DNA of 64,000 nt from an uncultured Treponema sp. (GCF_945873775.1 NZ_CAMCEC010000001.1:1-64000), one strand, 5' to 3'; shown: positions 20,154 to 30,515, counted from the stretch's first letter. The notes: generated from the letters alone by a model not told the origin. Numbers and translations are program-made.

Positions 20154-20891
20154 TTACACTTCATCTTTTTTTAGCAATGTCCTTATTGCGCTTGCAATTG
20201 TCTTTGTATCCTGATCTACAGAAACTTTTCCATCTGTAGGCGCAGAAGGAAGTTTTTCAGAAGATTCAGTTTGAGCAAAATCAGAGTCATTTATAACGTC
20301 CCCGTCGTCATCTGATTCACCAGAAAAAACACCAATATCAGGCAAAGCATCTATTTCATGCGACTGGGCAGCTTTTTCAGAAGACGCAGCCGCCACTGGA
20401 TTTTCAGGCTCAGCTTTTTCAGGCGCGCTAGAATCCGCAACAGGAATTGCATTTTCTACAGGCTCATCAGTTGAAGATTCCGCTTTTTGCAAAGAATCAG
20501 CAACAGGGGCATCTTCCGTTTTTTCTTCAAACTTCGAAGCCGTTCCTACAGAGCCGCCGCCATTAAAGAAATTTTTATTTGCGCTCACATCAAAATTTGG
20601 AGCAGCCTCATCTTCTGTAAGATTTTCATCATCTATTGTAATATTCACAACAGAGCCAGCCTTTGAAATCGGCTTTTTTCCAGCCTCGTCCTTTGAATCA
20701 GACAAAGTTTCAACAGAAAGAAATCTTTTATTCAAAAATCCTGCCGCAAATGCCAAAAGCGCAAAAACCACGGCAAAAATAATTCCGCGGAAAGAAGCAA
20801 CAAAAAACCGATGAGTAGAAATAATGCTTATAAGGAAAGACAGAACAAATCCAACACCAGCAGAAGCAGCTACATTTTTTAAATTGAACAT
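20154..20891 (-). CDS. Hypothetical membrane-anchored acidic protein in flagellar operon
   Basis: Two N-terminal hydrophobic segments then a long Asp/Glu/Ser/Ala-rich region; located between flhG and fliA. Confidence 0.7.
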   Translation of the reverse strand: MFNLKNVAASAGVGFVLSFLISIISTHRFFVASFRGIIFAVVFALLAFAAGFLNKRFLSVETLSDSKDEAGKKPISKAGSVVNITIDDENLTEDEAAPNFDVSANKNFFNGGGSVGTASKFEEKTEDAPVADSLQKAESSTDEPVENAIPVADSSAPEKAEPENPVAAASSEKAAQSHEIDALPDIGVFSGESDDDGDVINDSDFAQTESSEKLPSAPTDGKVSVDQDTKTIASAIRTLLKKDEV

Positions 20892-20953
20892 GTTCTTTCC
20901 TCCCGTTTATTATATTCTTATAGATTAAGGCAAAACACCTCTAAGGTCAAGAT

Positions 20954-21829
20954 TTATTTTTTCTTGCCCCCAAGGAACTTTTTAAGGAAGTTTGAAACTC
21001 CTGCATCCGACGGAATATCAGTTTTTTCTATTCTGCCCACAATATGCTTTAGGCACACAGCTGGCTTGGAAGTCGGATTTATAATCATAAAAGGCTTTTG
21101 GCGTATAACGGAAGCCTGAACAACTGGATCATCGTAAACAAACCCAATGTATTCAACTTTGTAATTCAAGAACTGCGCCACAATATTTATAATCAAGTCT
21201 GAAATACGTTTTCCTTCATCAGAAGAATGAACTCTGTTTACAAGAAGCTTTAAATTTATCTGCCTGTGAAGAAGCTCTGTTGTGATTATTTTTATAATTC
21301 CATAGGCATCTGTAATCGCAGTTGGCTCTGGAGTTGTAATTACATAGACTTCATCAGCGGCGGCAAGAAACTGAAGAACATTGTTTGAAATTCCAGCTCC
21401 AGTATCTATTATGATAATGTCAGCATTTGAAAGAGAAGCGAATTCTTTTGCAAAGTAGTCAAGCTCATCATTTGAAAGATTTGCAATTTTAGAAAATCCG
21501 TTTGCGCCTGCAATAAACTTAAAGCCAAATTCCGTGTCCAAAATTATTTCGTTCATTGTTTTTTTGCGGTTTATTACGTGCATAAGATTATACTGAGGAA
21601 CAACGCTCAAAAGAACATTCACATTCGCCATTCCCAAGTCGCCGTCAATAAGTATGACTTTTTTTCCAAGCTGGGAATACGCAATCGCCATATTTACTGC
21701 GATATTAGTTTTTCCAACTCCGCCCTTTCCGCTTGTTATAGCAATTATTCTTGTTTTATGTGGAGCTGCCGGCCTAGCGAAATTATCTTCATTCATAAGA
21801 GCGCGCAATTCTTTTGCCTGTTCTTCCAT
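20954..21829 (-). CDS. flhG: MinD/ParA-like flagellar number regulator FlhG (FleN)
   Basis: ITSGKGGVGKTNIAVNMAIAYSQLGKKVILIDGDLGMANVN. Confidence 0.94.
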   Translation of the reverse strand: MEEQAKELRALMNEDNFARPAAPHKTRIIAITSGKGGVGKTNIAVNMAIAYSQLGKKVILIDGDLGMANVNVLLSVVPQYNLMHVINRKKTMNEIILDTEFGFKFIAGANGFSKIANLSNDELDYFAKEFASLSNADIIIIDTGAGISNNVLQFLAAADEVYVITTPEPTAITDAYGIIKIITTELLHRQINLKLLVNRVHSSDEGKRISDLIINIVAQFLNYKVEYIGFVYDDPVVQASVIRQKPFMIINPTSKPAVCLKHIVGRIEKTDIPSDAGVSNFLKKFLGGKKK

Positions 21830-21864
21830 TTATATTCTCCTGTTGCCCTGATTCAATTTTTAGA

Positions 21865-23208
21865 TTACTCTGCTTCTTTATCGGCAGTTCCGAACTTTTT
21901 TTCAATATGTTCTATATTGATTTTAAATCCTGAAAGATTTTTTAAGAACCATTTTGGATCCGCCCGCTGAATTGTGTTCAATACATCCTGACCTGTCGTA
22001 ATCCAGGACACAGGCTTGTTCTTTTCTGCCAAAACGCTTATTACACGTCCAAACGATGTGGTTTCATCGCATTTTGTAACAATTATGCTTTTAAAATCAA
22101 ATCCTTCATAATTGCGGATTATATTTTCCAAGTCTTTCGCGCTCACTCCTGCCGTAATTGCAAGGTAAACATTTTCGTTTAAATTTTTAACATTTAAAAT
22201 GGTGCGCATTTTTGCTATGTTTTCATAATCATTCGGACTGTAGCCGCTTGTATCAATAAAAATATAGTCAGAATTAGAAACGTAGCTATCGCAAAGAATT
22301 TTCAAATCTTCAGAACTTTCAGCCTTGTCAACATTCACGTTTATAATTTCCGCCCAGCGTTTAAGCTGCTCAATAGCGGCAACACGCATTGTGTCTGTTG
22401 TAATCATGCGGATTCTAGGCGGATACTTGTATTTTTCGCGGTTCTTTTTATAGTCGATTGAAATGCGGGAACTCATCTTTGCAACAGTAGTTGTTTTTCC
22501 AACTCCTGTAGGTCCAACAATTATAATGACTTGCGGCGCAGATTTTTTTTCTTCAAAAGCAATAGGAATGCTCGCACCAATCCAGTCCGCCACACAAGTC
22601 TGAACATAGTCAAAATCATCAAGCTCTTCAAGACTGAATTCATTTTTCATTCGGGAACACATTTTTTTTATGTAAGATTTTGTAAATTCGTTTTCCTCAA
22701 GAAGCTCTTGAATTTTTAAAATTGAAGGATGTTCCTTTTCCGCAGAAGTGGCCTGAACAATTGTCTTCATCTGCTCCTGCATTTCATTTTTAAACTGGTC
22801 AAACTGCTTTGTGAGCTGCCCAATCTGAAGATTGTTTGTAACAGTTGGATTTACTTTTGTTAAAAATTCATCGCGCTTCTGTAAAAAAGAATCCTGATGA
22901 GAATGGATTAGAGGCGAAGAATTTTGAAGCGGAAGTCCGCCTGTTGAAGAAACCCTTGTGTATCCTGTGCTTGCAGGATAGTTGACTTTCCTTGTAAAAG
23001 CAGGCTGATCCAATGAAGAATTTGTAACTTGGTATCTTAAAACAATCTGCTCACGCTGAAAAAAACCAAGAAATCCTGCGGAAAGCCTAGTTTTGCAGCC
23101 AAGCACTTGAAAGTTTGTTCCATATTTATCGTAAAGTTTATCCATGCATTCATCGCGGGAACGACCAGTAATGCTTTGGACATTCGTGTTATGCTCATTG
23201 TCAGCCAT
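21865..23208 (-). CDS. flhF: Flagellar biosynthesis SRP-like GTPase FlhF
   Basis: IIIVGPTGVGKTTTVAKMSSR, ITTDTMRVAAIEQLKRWAEI, TKCDETTSFGRVISVL. Confidence 0.95.
   Translation of the reverse strand: MADNEHNTNVQSITGRSRDECMDKLYDKYGTNFQVLGCKTRLSAGFLGFFQREQIVLRYQVTNSSLDQPAFTRKVNYPASTGYTRVSSTGGLPLQNSSPLIHSHQDSFLQKRDEFLTKVNPTVTNNLQIGQLTKQFDQFKNEMQEQMKTIVQATSAEKEHPSILKIQELLEENEFTKSYIKKMCSRMKNEFSLEELDDFDYVQTCVADWIGASIPIAFEEKKSAPQVIIIVGPTGVGKTTTVAKMSSRISIDYKKNREKYKYPPRIRMITTDTMRVAAIEQLKRWAEIINVNVDKAESSEDLKILCDSYVSNSDYIFIDTSGYSPNDYENIAKMRTILNVKNLNENVYLAITAGVSAKDLENIIRNYEGFDFKSIIVTKCDETTSFGRVISVLAEKNKPVSWITTGQDVLNTIQRADPKWFLKNLSGFKINIEHIEKKFGTADKEAE
21878..21904 (-). promoter_or_regulatory. Candidate sigma-28 promoter upstream of flhG-orf-fliA
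   Basis: Minus strand TGAA - 15 bp - GCCGATAA, one mismatch from TAAA-N15-GCCGATAA; lies in the 3' end of flhF, about 50 bp upstream of flhG. Confidence 0.45.
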
Positions 23209-25327
23209 TTATTTCTCCAAGAGATTCAACTTTTATATTTGGCGAAGCAGCCATCACTTCGTTTATAGACAAAACTATTATTCCCGGCATTTCAAGTTCT
23301 GTAGAAGACTTTACAAGCCGGCGCACTTCGGACGGACACAAAATAACAGGAAGATAATTTCTTTCACGGACAGCAGCAACAGCATTGCTCATTGCGGAAA
23401 TATAATTCCTTGCGTCAACAGGATCAAATGCGACAATAGGACCTTTGCCCGGCATATCGGCTCTGTGGTCAAGAATTTTCTGGGCAAGACTTTGCGAAAG
23501 ATTCAAAACGTGAAGAACTTTATTTTCATCCGCATACTGCTGGCAAATTTGCGCGCCAAGAGCTTCACGCACTTTTTCTGTAAGTGTCCAAGAGTCGCGT
23601 GTAAGTTTTCCGTAGTCTCCCAAAGTTTCAAGTATAACAACCATATTGCGGATGCTGACCTGTTCCTCAAGAAGATTTTTAAGAACAGCTTCGATTTCAC
23701 CGTAAGAGAATCTGTGGTCGCCGGTTGTAACTTCATCAACAACAACAGGATTTGTCTTCTTGATTTCTTCAATAATCGCACTGACACTCTGGCGGCTAAG
23801 AATTTTAGAAGCGTTGCGTCTTATAAGTTCCGTAAGATGAGTTGCAATTATAGTAGGAGCGTCAATCACCGCATAGCCGGCTTTTTCTGCTTCAATGCGT
23901 TTTGAATCAGGAAGCCAGATCGCATCCATTCCAAACGCAGGATCTTTTGTTTTTTCTCCAACAATTTCTCTGTCTTTAGGAACATTTCCTGTGTTCAGGC
24001 ACATAAAATGTCCAAGCTTAAGGCGGCCTCTTCCAGCTTCAATTCCGCGGATTTTAAACGAATATTCTTCCGGAGAAAGCTCCATTTGATCCATAATATG
24101 AATCGGCGGAATAACAAGTCCCAAATCAAGGGCGGCTTCACGGCGGATTCTTTTTACACGCGACATAAGCTCCGCGCCTTTTTCATCGTCAACAAGAGGA
24201 ATAAGCGCATATCCAATTTCAAGTGAAAGCTCATCCAGCTTGACAACAGGAGAAATTTCCTCTGGTCCGCCATTTCCTTTTTGAGGAGAATTTTTCGCCT
24301 GCTCTGCTTCAACTGCCTTCTGCTCTTCTTCTTTTGTTTTTAGGCGGGAAAGCCGAGTTCCAACAAAAATAAACAAAATTCCAATCGGAACAAGAGTTGC
24401 TGTAGCTCCGTTATGGAACGCAAGTCCAAGAGCCGCCAATGTAGCTCCAACAATAACATAAATTGTTCCGTTTGCAGAAAACTGCTCTTTGAGCTGGTCG
24501 GAAAGCAAGTCGCCATCGTTGCTTCCAGTAATCAAAAGTCCTGTTGAAAAAGAAAGCAGCAAAGACGGAAGCTGAGACATAAGTCCGTCGCCAATCGTAA
24601 GCTTCGCATAGCTGTCAAGTGCATCAGTTATAGAAGCTCCCGCCATAGTTCCAGTTACAATTCCTCCGATAAGGTTTACAACTGTAATAAAAATTCCAGC
24701 CTTTACGTTTCCGCTTACAAATTTAGAGGAACCGTCCATTGCAGAATAAAAGTCAATTTCCTGCCTAAGCTGATTAATTTTAAGCTCGCCTTCTTCTTCT
24801 GTAATAGAACCGTTGTTAATCTGATTTTGAATCGTAAACATTTTGTTGTTCATGGCATCCAAAGTAAAACGCGCCGTAACTTCGGAAACACGGTCCGCGC
24901 CTTTTGTGATTACAAGAACCTGAACAACAATCAGAATAATGAAAATTATAAATCCGATTAAAACCTTGTCGCCAGCAACAATGTTAGCAAATGCCTGGAC
25001 CATTTCGCTCTGCCCAGCCATGTGCCCGGAAGTTTTCACCGGATGAACAAGAATATTTCTAGTGGAAGAAATGTTTATTGCAAGACCAAAAATCGTTGTT
25101 ATAAGGACAACCCGCGGAAACGATGTAAAATCCGCAGCACGCTTCATATAGATAACGGTCAAAAGAATTATAAAAGAAAGCGCAAGGTTTATAACCATTG
25201 CAAGATCTATAAAAGCTGTTGGAAGCGGAATAAACATAAACAAAACAACGACGATAATACCTACCGCCAGTGAATTGCGTAAAATAAAATTTAAAATACT
25301 ACCGCTTGAGCCGCGCTTTTCCGCCAT
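23201..25327 (-). CDS. flhA: Flagellar biosynthesis protein FlhA
   Basis: FTSFPRVVLITTIFGLAINISSTRNIL, RFTLDAMNNKMFTIQNQIN, SAMDGSSKFVSGNVKAGIFITVVNLIGG, LPSLLLSFSTGLLITG. Confidence 0.97.
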   Translation of the reverse strand: MAEKRGSSGSILNFILRNSLAVGIIVVVLFMFIPLPTAFIDLAMVINLALSFIILLTVIYMKRAADFTSFPRVVLITTIFGLAINISSTRNILVHPVKTSGHMAGQSEMVQAFANIVAGDKVLIGFIIFIILIVVQVLVITKGADRVSEVTARFTLDAMNNKMFTIQNQINNGSITEEEGELKINQLRQEIDFYSAMDGSSKFVSGNVKAGIFITVVNLIGGIVTGTMAGASITDALDSYAKLTIGDGLMSQLPSLLLSFSTGLLITGSNDGDLLSDQLKEQFSANGTIYVIVGATLAALGLAFHNGATATLVPIGILFIFVGTRLSRLKTKEEEQKAVEAEQAKNSPQKGNGGPEEISPVVKLDELSLEIGYALIPLVDDEKGAELMSRVKRIRREAALDLGLVIPPIHIMDQMELSPEEYSFKIRGIEAGRGRLKLGHFMCLNTGNVPKDREIVGEKTKDPAFGMDAIWLPDSKRIEAEKAGYAVIDAPTIIATHLTELIRRNASKILSRQSVSAIIEEIKKTNPVVVDEVTTGDHRFSYGEIEAVLKNLLEEQVSIRNMVVILETLGDYGKLTRDSWTLTEKVREALGAQICQQYADENKVLHVLNLSQSLAQKILDHRADMPGKGPIVAFDPVDARNYISAMSNAVAAVRERNYLPVILCPSEVRRLVKSSTELEMPGIIVLSINEVMAASPNIKVESLGEING

Positions 25328-25424
25328 CGAGTCCCCACCCTAACTAAAAAGCTTCAAATTTGAAATATAATGTCTTTTTATTCTACTACAAAAAAAGGAT
25401 TTTGAAAACGGCAAAAAGTAACTT

Positions 25425-26525
25425 TTAAGTGGATTTTTTGTTTCTTTCCTTATTCATAAAGCCAACCTGAGCATAAACAGCCGCAATAGCCCGCAAATAA
25501 GATGTAGGAATTATGTCGCCAACTTCAGTATCTGCATAAAGTCCGCGGGCAAGAGGACGGTTTTCGATTATCGGAACATTATTTTCAGCGGCTATTTTTT
25601 TCATTGTCTGCGCTGTATTGTCAGTTCCTTTTGCGGTAATCATCGGCGCGTCTTGCTGCTCTTGCTTCCACTGAAGGGAAACTGCATAATGCGTAGGGTT
25701 TGTAATTACAACATCTGATTCACGCACAGCTTTTGGCATATTTTGTGAAAGCATTTCTTTTTGCGCGGATTCAAGCCTGCCTTTTACTTCCGGGTCGCCT
25801 TCGCTTTCCTTGAATTCCTCTTTTACTTCCTGCTTGGTCATTTTCATCTGCTCTTTAAATTCCCTGCGCTGCATTACATAATCGAACACGCCGATTACAA
25901 TCAAAATAACAGCAGAAACCACAAGCAACTGGGCAACCATTCCAGAAACAGAACGCAAAGCCAAATCAATTCCGCCAGCCTTTAAAAATCCAAGAGTCTT
26001 GGCCAAATCCAGGCGGATAAGAAGAACTGCGACAGCAACAATAATAGCAACTTTTAAAACAGACTTTGCAATATTAAAAAGCCCCATCATAGAAAACAAA
26101 GTCTTTTTAAAGTACTCGCCGAATTTTGGAACAATTTTTGAAAACTTTGGTTCTATTGTTTTTGTTGTAAAAATGAATCCTCTGTTCTGAACTAAATTTA
26201 TTATGACGCCAGCAAGAATTCCTGCAAGCGACAAAGGAAGCACAATCGGAAGAAGATTCCGCAAAAAAATATAATAAAATCTTGCATCGTCAATTTTCTG
26301 GGCAGTTACGTTGTTAAAGTAAAAAATCATCATCTCGCAGATTTTATTATAAAACCAGGGAGCCAGCAAAATAAGAACTGCGACAACAAAAAGGAAAACA
26401 ACAGTTCCATTCAGCTCCTGGCTTCTTGCAATGCGGCCTTCTTTTCTTGCTTTGCGGAGTTTCTGTTCTGAAGCTTCTTCTGTTTTGCCTTCATCTTCCG
26501 CGGCAAACCACTGCAAGTCCATCAC
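25425..26525 (-). CDS. flhB: Flagellar biosynthesis protein FlhB
   Basis: KTEEASEQKLRKARKEGRIARSQELN and autocleavage motif VVITNPTHYAVSLQW. Confidence 0.97.
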   Translation of the reverse strand: MMDLQWFAAEDEGKTEEASEQKLRKARKEGRIARSQELNGTVVFLFVVAVLILLAPWFYNKICEMMIFYFNNVTAQKIDDARFYYIFLRNLLPIVLPLSLAGILAGVIINLVQNRGFIFTTKTIEPKFSKIVPKFGEYFKKTLFSMMGLFNIAKSVLKVAIIVAVAVLLIRLDLAKTLGFLKAGGIDLALRSVSGMVAQLLVVSAVILIVIGVFDYVMQRREFKEQMKMTKQEVKEEFKESEGDPEVKGRLESAQKEMLSQNMPKAVRESDVVITNPTHYAVSLQWKQEQQDAPMITAKGTDNTAQTMKKIAAENNVPIIENRPLARGLYADTEVGDIIPTSYLRAIAAVYAQVGFMNKERNKKST

Positions 26526-27343
26526 TGCCCGCCTCCGCTAAGCCCGATAAAAAGCTTTTCAATTTCAAGAAGTCCGCCTTTAAAGCAGCCTTCAAAAAAT
26601 TCAATGAACTGCGGAACAAGAACAAAAATTAAAAAGTATGCAGTCAACATAAGAACAGGAAATCCTTCCGAAAGCAAATTCATCTGCGGAGCCGCCTTTG
26701 AAAGAATTCCGACCGTAACATTTATCAAAAAAAGAGACGCCATAACAGGCAGCGCAATAATCAGCGCGTCTTTAAAAAGCAATGTAAGCGACTTCATCAT
26801 AAATTCCGCAAGAAACCGCGAATTGTCTACTATTGAAATTGCGCTTATGACTTTAAAGCTTTCAGACATTCCATTTAAAAGCAGCATCTGAAGCCAGTTG
26901 TTCTGCAAAAACACAAGCATCGCCATAAAGTTAAAAAACTGTCCCATAAGCGGATTTTCAACCTGGCTAAGTGAATCGTAAACTTCGCTTGCGCTAAGTC
27001 CCATCTGGAACGCAAAAAATTGTCCGGCTGTGCTGAACGAAGCAAAAATAATCTGCACAAAAAAACCAAGGATTATTCCAATCATCGCTTCTCCGGCAAG
27101 CAGGAAAATATATTCAAGCGAAAAATTTCCTTCAGGTGAAATATAGTTTTTATATGAAGAAAAAATTCCGTCCGCCAAAGAAATCTGCGGAAAAATAAAA
27201 AACGCAATGTAGCCTGCAAGCGCAATTTTTGCAGTTCTAGGAACAGTTCTTGAAGAAAAAAGCGGAAGCGTCATTATCGTGGCAAAGCATCTTACCGCAA
27301 CAAAGAGAAAAACAGGCGCGTCAGAAACAATCCGCTCAAGCAT
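26522..27343 (-). CDS. fliR: Flagellar biosynthesis protein FliR
   Basis: Position and FFAFQMGLSASEVYDSLSQVENPLMGQFFNFMAMLVFL. Confidence 0.95.
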   Translation of the reverse strand: MLERIVSDAPVFLFVAVRCFATIMTLPLFSSRTVPRTAKIALAGYIAFFIFPQISLADGIFSSYKNYISPEGNFSLEYIFLLAGEAMIGIILGFFVQIIFASFSTAGQFFAFQMGLSASEVYDSLSQVENPLMGQFFNFMAMLVFLQNNWLQMLLLNGMSESFKVISAISIVDNSRFLAEFMMKSLTLLFKDALIIALPVMASLFLINVTVGILSKAAPQMNLLSEGFPVLMLTAYFLIFVLVPQFIEFFEGCFKGGLLEIEKLFIGLSGGGQ

Positions 27344-27344
27344 T

Positions 27345-27614
27345 CTATCTTGCCATAGCCGGAATCAAATTAAGAATTCCTCGGAAATACTGAGCCAAAG
27401 AATTAAACATAAATCCGCCAAGCAAAGCAATTACAAAAAGAATCGTAAGAAACTTTGGCAGGAAAGTAAGCGTCTGCTCCTGAATAGAAGTTGTAGCCTG
27501 AAAAATCGCAACGATAAGTCCTACCAAAAGAGCCGCGCCAAGAATAGGAGCGCACATAAGAAAAACCTGCAAAATTCCACCACGAACTAAATTATTAATA
27601 AGATTCAACGACAT
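27345..27614 (-). CDS. fliQ: Flagellar biosynthesis protein FliQ
   Basis: 89 aa, APILGAALLVGLIVAIFQATTSIQEQTLTFLPKFL. Confidence 0.96.
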   Translation of the reverse strand: MSLNLINNLVRGGILQVFLMCAPILGAALLVGLIVAIFQATTSIQEQTLTFLPKFLTILFVIALLGGFMFNSLAQYFRGILNLIPAMAR

Positions 27615-27653
27615 AATTTCCTCCCATTCAAAATCCGAACGTCAAAGATTTTC

Positions 27654-28499
27654 CTAACGCAAGACGCTCACAAAAAGCTGCTGAGTCAAAAGATGCCAGC
27701 CGTCAACAAGAACAAAAAGCATCAGTTTGAACGGCATAGAAATTTGCACTGGCGGAAGCATCATCATTCCCATGCTCATAAGAATACTTGCAACAACCAT
27801 ATCAATTACGATAAACGGAATATATAGAAGAATTCCTATTTTAAATGCGACTGTAAGCTCATGCAGAATATAAGCCGGAATCAAAACATAAGTCGGAACA
27901 TCAGAAGCATTAGCCGGACGCTCAAGGCCAGCCATAGTCATAAAAGTTCTTATGCTGTTTTTGTCGTTTCCCATCTGACGGAACATAAAAATTCTTATAG
28001 GCGACTCTGCCTTTTCAATAGCTTCTGTCAAAGTAATTTCATTGTTCGAAAGCGGCTGAAAAGAATCCGTGTAAATCTGCCTGAATGTCGGCCACATGCA
28101 AAAGAGCGTCATAAAAATTGCAATGCCATTTAGAACTGCGGTCGGTGGAACTTGCTGCAAAGAAAGCGCTCTTTTTATAAAATCAAGGATAATCGAAAAA
28201 CGCAAAAAGCAAGTCATTAAAATAAAAATGCTTGGCGCAAGAGTTAAAAGCGTAAGCAAAAGCAAAAGCTGCACGCTGAACGCAACTTCATTTCCAGAGC
28301 GAGGAGCCGTAGCTGAAAAACTCAAATTCGGAAAGTCCAAGCCCGTTATGCGGCGGTTCATTTCCGTAGTTCCGCTTGAAGAGCCTTCTGGAAAATTATT
28401 CTGGCTTTGCGATGACAATGGAAAAAAGCAGCAAGCGCAAACTAAAAGCGCAACAGCAAACTTAAAAAAACGTTTTTTCAGCAAGAAAAGGCTTTTCAT
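27654..28499 (-). CDS. fliP: Flagellar biosynthesis protein FliP
   Basis: FLRFSIILDFIKRALSLQQVPPTAVLNGIAIFMTLFCMWP, LIPAYILHELTVAFKIGILLYIPFIVIDMVVASILMSMGMMMLPP. Confidence 0.97.
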   Translation of the reverse strand: MKSLFLLKKRFFKFAVALLVCACCFFPLSSQSQNNFPEGSSSGTTEMNRRITGLDFPNLSFSATAPRSGNEVAFSVQLLLLLTLLTLAPSIFILMTCFLRFSIILDFIKRALSLQQVPPTAVLNGIAIFMTLFCMWPTFRQIYTDSFQPLSNNEITLTEAIEKAESPIRIFMFRQMGNDKNSIRTFMTMAGLERPANASDVPTYVLIPAYILHELTVAFKIGILLYIPFIVIDMVVASILMSMGMMMLPPVQISMPFKLMLFVLVDGWHLLTQQLFVSVLR

Positions 28500-29161
28500 T
28501 TTTCTTCTCCGCCAACCATTTTGTCCTTCAAGGAATTTATAAGATCCATTGTGCCTTTGTCATAAGCTGATTTTTTTGCCGCCGGAATATTTTCCTTGGA
28601 TTCTTCTTTTTTTCCTGGCATAAAAAGCTGAAGGATTTCTTCAAATGAACGCGGCTTTTTTGCGTTGCTGTTCATGTCGGCATAGCGGTTCATTGCGTCA
28701 ATGAGATCTTTGTCGTCGATTTCCTTTATAAGCGAAATGGAATTATCTGAAACTCCAAGAATAAACGCCTTGTTCCAAAGACTTACAATTTGAACTGATT
28801 TTCCTTCGCCAAGACTTATAAACGAAACTTTGCGCAAAAAGACATCGTCTTCCACAGCTGGCTCAACGCCCATAGACTTGCGCATAAATTTGAACAAAAA
28901 GTAAATCGCCGCAATTATGATTCCTAAAACAAGAATCATGCGCACAAAAATTCCGATTCCGCCGAAAGAGCCAGAAGAACTAAAAGCGTTTTCATCTGAA
29001 GTCCCAGAATCAGAATTTTCTGAAAAGTCTAATGAAATCTGAGAGTTTTCAATCTGCGCGGAAGTAAGATTTTCGGAAGGAGAAGAAGACTGCTGGGCAA
29101 AAGAAAGTCCAGCGCATAAAGCCAGCAATGCTGCTAAAATTTTTATTTTTGAATAATTCAT
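28496..29161 (-). CDS. fliO: Flagellar biosynthesis protein FliO/FliZ
   Basis: Signal plus one TM, VSFISLGEGKSVQIVSLWNKAFILGVSDNSISLI; position before fliP. Start at 29161 preferred over 29173. Confidence 0.82.
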   Translation of the reverse strand: MNYSKIKILAALLALCAGLSFAQQSSSPSENLTSAQIENSQISLDFSENSDSGTSDENAFSSSGSFGGIGIFVRMILVLGIIIAAIYFLFKFMRKSMGVEPAVEDDVFLRKVSFISLGEGKSVQIVSLWNKAFILGVSDNSISLIKEIDDKDLIDAMNRYADMNSNAKKPRSFEEILQLFMPGKKEESKENIPAAKKSAYDKGTMDLINSLKDKMVGGEEK

Positions 29162-29282
29162 TTTCCCACCCAAAGCAACAAGCCATTTGCGTTATCCCCA
29201 CCGCATTTCAAGCCTGCCGCTTTTATATTCGGCGGAGCTTTTAAACTTCAATGAAATTCAAAAGCCCCTTGCAAATTTATTT

Positions 29283-30515
29283 TCACATAGATGAAGCCAC
29301 GTGTTCAAGAGACGGAAGAATTTCTGTAACACGAACACCGAAGTTTTCATCAATAACTACAACTTCGCCCTTGGCAATAGGCTTGTGGTTTACCAAAATA
29401 TCAACAGGCTCACCGGCAAGCTTGTCAAGCTCGATGATTGTTCCTTCGCCAAGACCCAGAATATCCTTGATTGTTTTCTTGGTGCGGCCAAGTTCGACCG
29501 TCATTTCCATGAAAACATCCATAATCAAGTTGATATTTCCCTGCTCGCCGCCGCCTACAGACTGCGCAAAATTCGGGAACTGCAATGACTGAACATTCGG
29601 AGGAGTCTGCATCTGCATTCCGCCCATCATTGAAGGATTAGGCATCTGCTGCATTCCCATCATATTGCCGCCCATTTGCATACCTCCCATCATCGCAGGA
29701 TTAGGCTGCATCTGCTGCATTCCCATTCCTCCCATCTGCATTCCGCCCATCATTGGCTGCTGAGTAAATCCTGCGGAAGGAGAAGACATCTGCGGAGCTC
29801 CACCCATGGCAGAAGAACTTTCCATTCCAGAATTTGCAGAAGACGCTGGCTGTGAAGCAGGCTTTGAGCCGCCGCCAAGAGCACGCGCCATTCCGTCAGC
29901 AGCAGAACCGCTTACAGCTTCCCACAAGGTAAACTGCTCGCCACCAACAGTAACTGGATATGTAAAGCAAGCAAAAGTTCCCTGAGGCATACGAATCATT
30001 GCCTTTGGCTCTTTTACAGCTTCTGGAGGATTTGTAGCAAGTCCCGGAAGTTTTCCGCCTTTGCTAAGCTCTGTTATTTCCGCGCCTGAATGAGACGAAA
30101 CTACTTCTGAAATCACAGAAAGTCCCATATCATCAAGAGCAGGATTTTCCTCTTTGTTTATATATCCAACAAGCTTTGTTGCAAATTCCGGGGACATAAG
30201 GAAAAGATGGTCTCCGCTTAATCCAGAAGAGAAGTCCGCCATTACAGCAACAGCTTCTTCCGGAAGTTTTGCAAGCAACTGATCCCGTCCAATTGCCTCA
30301 ACAACAGGCGCGCCCGGAACAGTGTCTTTTTCTGTCATATTTTTAATGACATCAGCAAGCTTGTCTTTTATAGTTCCAGCAAAATTCTGCAATGTTGGAA
30401 CATCAATGTCAACCTCTGGAGCAGAATTAAACGAGCCGCCTGAACCAAGTCCGCCGACATCTACGCCGGACAGCAATGCATCGATTTCTTCCTGTGATAT
30501 AGATCCTTCACTCAT
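29283..30515 (-). CDS. fliY: Flagellar motor switch protein FliY (FliN-like C-terminus, CheC-like N-terminus, Met/Gly/Gln-rich linker)
   Basis: SQEEIDALLSG N-terminus; C-terminal MDVFMEMTVELGRTKKTIKDILGLGEGTIIELDKLAGEPVDILVNHKPIAKGEVVVIDENFGVRVTEI. Confidence 0.95.
   Translation of the reverse strand: MSEGSISQEEIDALLSGVDVGGLGSGGSFNSAPEVDIDVPTLQNFAGTIKDKLADVIKNMTEKDTVPGAPVVEAIGRDQLLAKLPEEAVAVMADFSSGLSGDHLFLMSPEFATKLVGYINKEENPALDDMGLSVISEVVSSHSGAEITELSKGGKLPGLATNPPEAVKEPKAMIRMPQGTFACFTYPVTVGGEQFTLWEAVSGSAADGMARALGGGSKPASQPASSANSGMESSSAMGGAPQMSSPSAGFTQQPMMGGMQMGGMGMQQMQPNPAMMGGMQMGGNMMGMQQMPNPSMMGGMQMQTPPNVQSLQFPNFAQSVGGGEQGNINLIMDVFMEMTVELGRTKKTIKDILGLGEGTIIELDKLAGEPVDILVNHKPIAKGEVVVIDENFGVRVTEILPSLEHVASSM

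Noticed and set aside
23144-23905. 253-aa plus-strand ORF opposite flhA/flhF
   Set aside because: Antisense shadow of strongly conserved flagellar genes; no protein-like motifs.
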